Position numbers and translations under genes: made by a program. DNA of 64,000 bases. Origin: Paenibacillus sp. FSL H8-0048. Its GTDB lineage: Bacteria; Bacillota; Bacilli; Paenibacillales; Paenibacillaceae. The DNA is taken from assembly GCF_038002825.1 (NCBI RefSeq), contig NZ_JBBODF010000001.1, forward strand, positions 3,782,001 through 3,846,000. The letters are read 5' to 3'. The notes beneath the pieces are model-generated. The model had not been told where the DNA came from, ran no database searches, and saw nothing but the letters and a program-made list of their open reading frames with translations. Positions 63,252 through 64,000 of the stretch are shown piece after piece. The first letter of the stretch is position 1. Every line of letters begins with the position of its first letter.

Positions 63252-63288
63252 AGATTATAATTTATTTCACACCTAACTTTTCTGAAAT

Positions 63289-64000
63289 TCAAGGAATTTG
63301 TATCGTTGTTTCAAGCTCCTTCATATAAGTTTTCACCGGTTTCCCATCAGCATCCAACAAGAGTTTCGGCTCATTATCCAAAGTCATTGTATACGGTCTG
63401 ACCGTAATCGTCTTAGGTTTTTGCGGGAAGTTATTGTACAGGCTATCCACGATAGGATGCTGAACCGCCTTCATCATGGCATACCCGAGACCCTTTGGAC
63501 CCATAACATTACCGGCATCATCCACAAGCTCATAGAATACCTCAGTTGGACCAAATTCCCCAGTCTGCTCCGGTGATGCAGGCACTTCCCCGTCACTGGT
63601 TATCACTAGTCTCATGGCAGCAGGTGTAATGTCCAGACTCTTCACTTTATAATGGAAGGAGCCGATGCTTGCCCCCTGACCCGGAGTAAGATTGATGATG
63701 CCCTCCGCAAGTTTTTTCACCGTTACCTGGAACTTAAAGGGCTCGCCGATCTGGGCAACCGGCACACTGATATTAATCTTGAATTCATCTCCAAGAGCTG
63801 ATGTATTCCACAATTCCCTCATTTCTAATAAAAGGGTATTAGGTTGCCCCTGTACGTTTCCTGTAGAAGAAGAGCCGAAGCCAATACGCTCACCAGATTC
63901 CAGGGTAACTTCAGGCAATCCCAACAGTCCTTTGGTCGATTGATCGAATTCGTTGGTTTTATAATCAGTAATCTCCGCCAGCATCCGCTCATCCGCTACA
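63289..64000 (-). CDS. DUF4179/DUF5643-like anti-sigma-type protein, C-terminal part (partial)
   Basis: The frame is open to the right edge of the window (237 codons visible). The segment FKINISVPVAQIGEPFKFQVTVKK and the following strand-rich region (SFHYKVKSLDITPAAMRLVI..GPTEVFYELVDDAGNVMGPKG) fit the DUF5643 domain found at the C-terminus of DUF4179 membrane proteins linked to ECF sigma factors. The N-terminal cytoplasmic part and membrane helix lie outside the window. Confidence 0.75.
   Translation of the reverse strand, partial: VADERMLAEITDYKTNEFDQSTKGLLGLPEVTLESGERIGFGSSSTGNVQGQPNTLLLEMRELWNTSALGDEFKINISVPVAQIGEPFKFQVTVKKLAEGIINLTPGQGASIGSFHYKVKSLDITPAAMRLVITSDGEVPASPEQTGEFGPTEVFYELVDDAGNVMGPKGLGYAMMKAVQHPIVDSLYNNFPQKPKTITVRPYTMTLDNEPKLLLDADGKPVKTYMKELETTIQIP

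Overview
The window looks like a piece of a Paenibacillus-type chromosome (Bacillota, Paenibacillaceae). The basis is a GC-moderate backbone, AGGAGG-type ribosome binding sites, a B. subtilis-ordered purEKBCSQLFMNHD operon behind a guanine riboswitch and PurBoxes, YerC, YerB, GlnK/GlnL, DUF1129 and SEC-C proteins, and many hairpin-rich intergenic repeats. The genus is an inference from gene content; no 16S gene is present.

Region 1 (1 to about 15,130) is the end of an integrated element. All genes lie on the minus strand. From right to left there is an AT-rich three-gene cassette that I read as an ABC-three-component (ABC-3C) conflict system (SMEK-domain protein, small middle component, DUF2326-type ABC ATPase), then parA-parB, two small unknowns, and a Tad/Flp-like pilus locus: SAF-domain CpaB-like protein, two degenerate ParA/CpaE-like proteins, CpaF-like ATPase, a fused TadB-TadC-like membrane protein, and a row of small pilin-like proteins running off the left edge. 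The element stops inside the last codons of rlmD (23S rRNA uracil methyltransferase; the rumA/rum site used by several Firmicute ICEs), where base composition changes abruptly. No integrase, relaxase or type IV secretion gene is visible, so the rest lies outside the window.

Region 2 (15,100 to 41,700) is core chromosome: rlmD, dgkB, a CbiX-like chelatase with YerC, CorA, a glutamine module (glnQ-glnH-two permeases-glnK-glnL, with a canonical TnrA/GlnR site before glnQ), the Pit phosphate transporter with its DUF47 partner, YerB-like lipoprotein, an extradiol dioxygenase, an alpha/beta hydrolase, several unknowns, ilvA, a chemoreceptor, an NmrA-like/PadR pair behind two perfect 16-bp palindromes, and a SEC-C/TPR protein.

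Region 3 (41,795 to 57,262) is the complete twelve-gene purine operon on the minus strand, from PurBoxes, sigma-A promoter, guanine aptamer and terminator to the terminator after purD. Three large intercistronic gaps (purB-purC, purF-purM, purN-purH) hold structured repeats, including two copies of a 105-bp palindrome whose stems covary.

Region 4 (57,300 to 64,000) holds uspA, a DUF1294 protein, an MFS transporter, topB, trmO, an AraC-type regulator and the 3' part of a DUF4179/DUF5643-like gene that leaves the window.

Recurring curiosities are several intergenic arrays with a period of about 51 bp, and an unusual ATT start candidate for the PadR gene.
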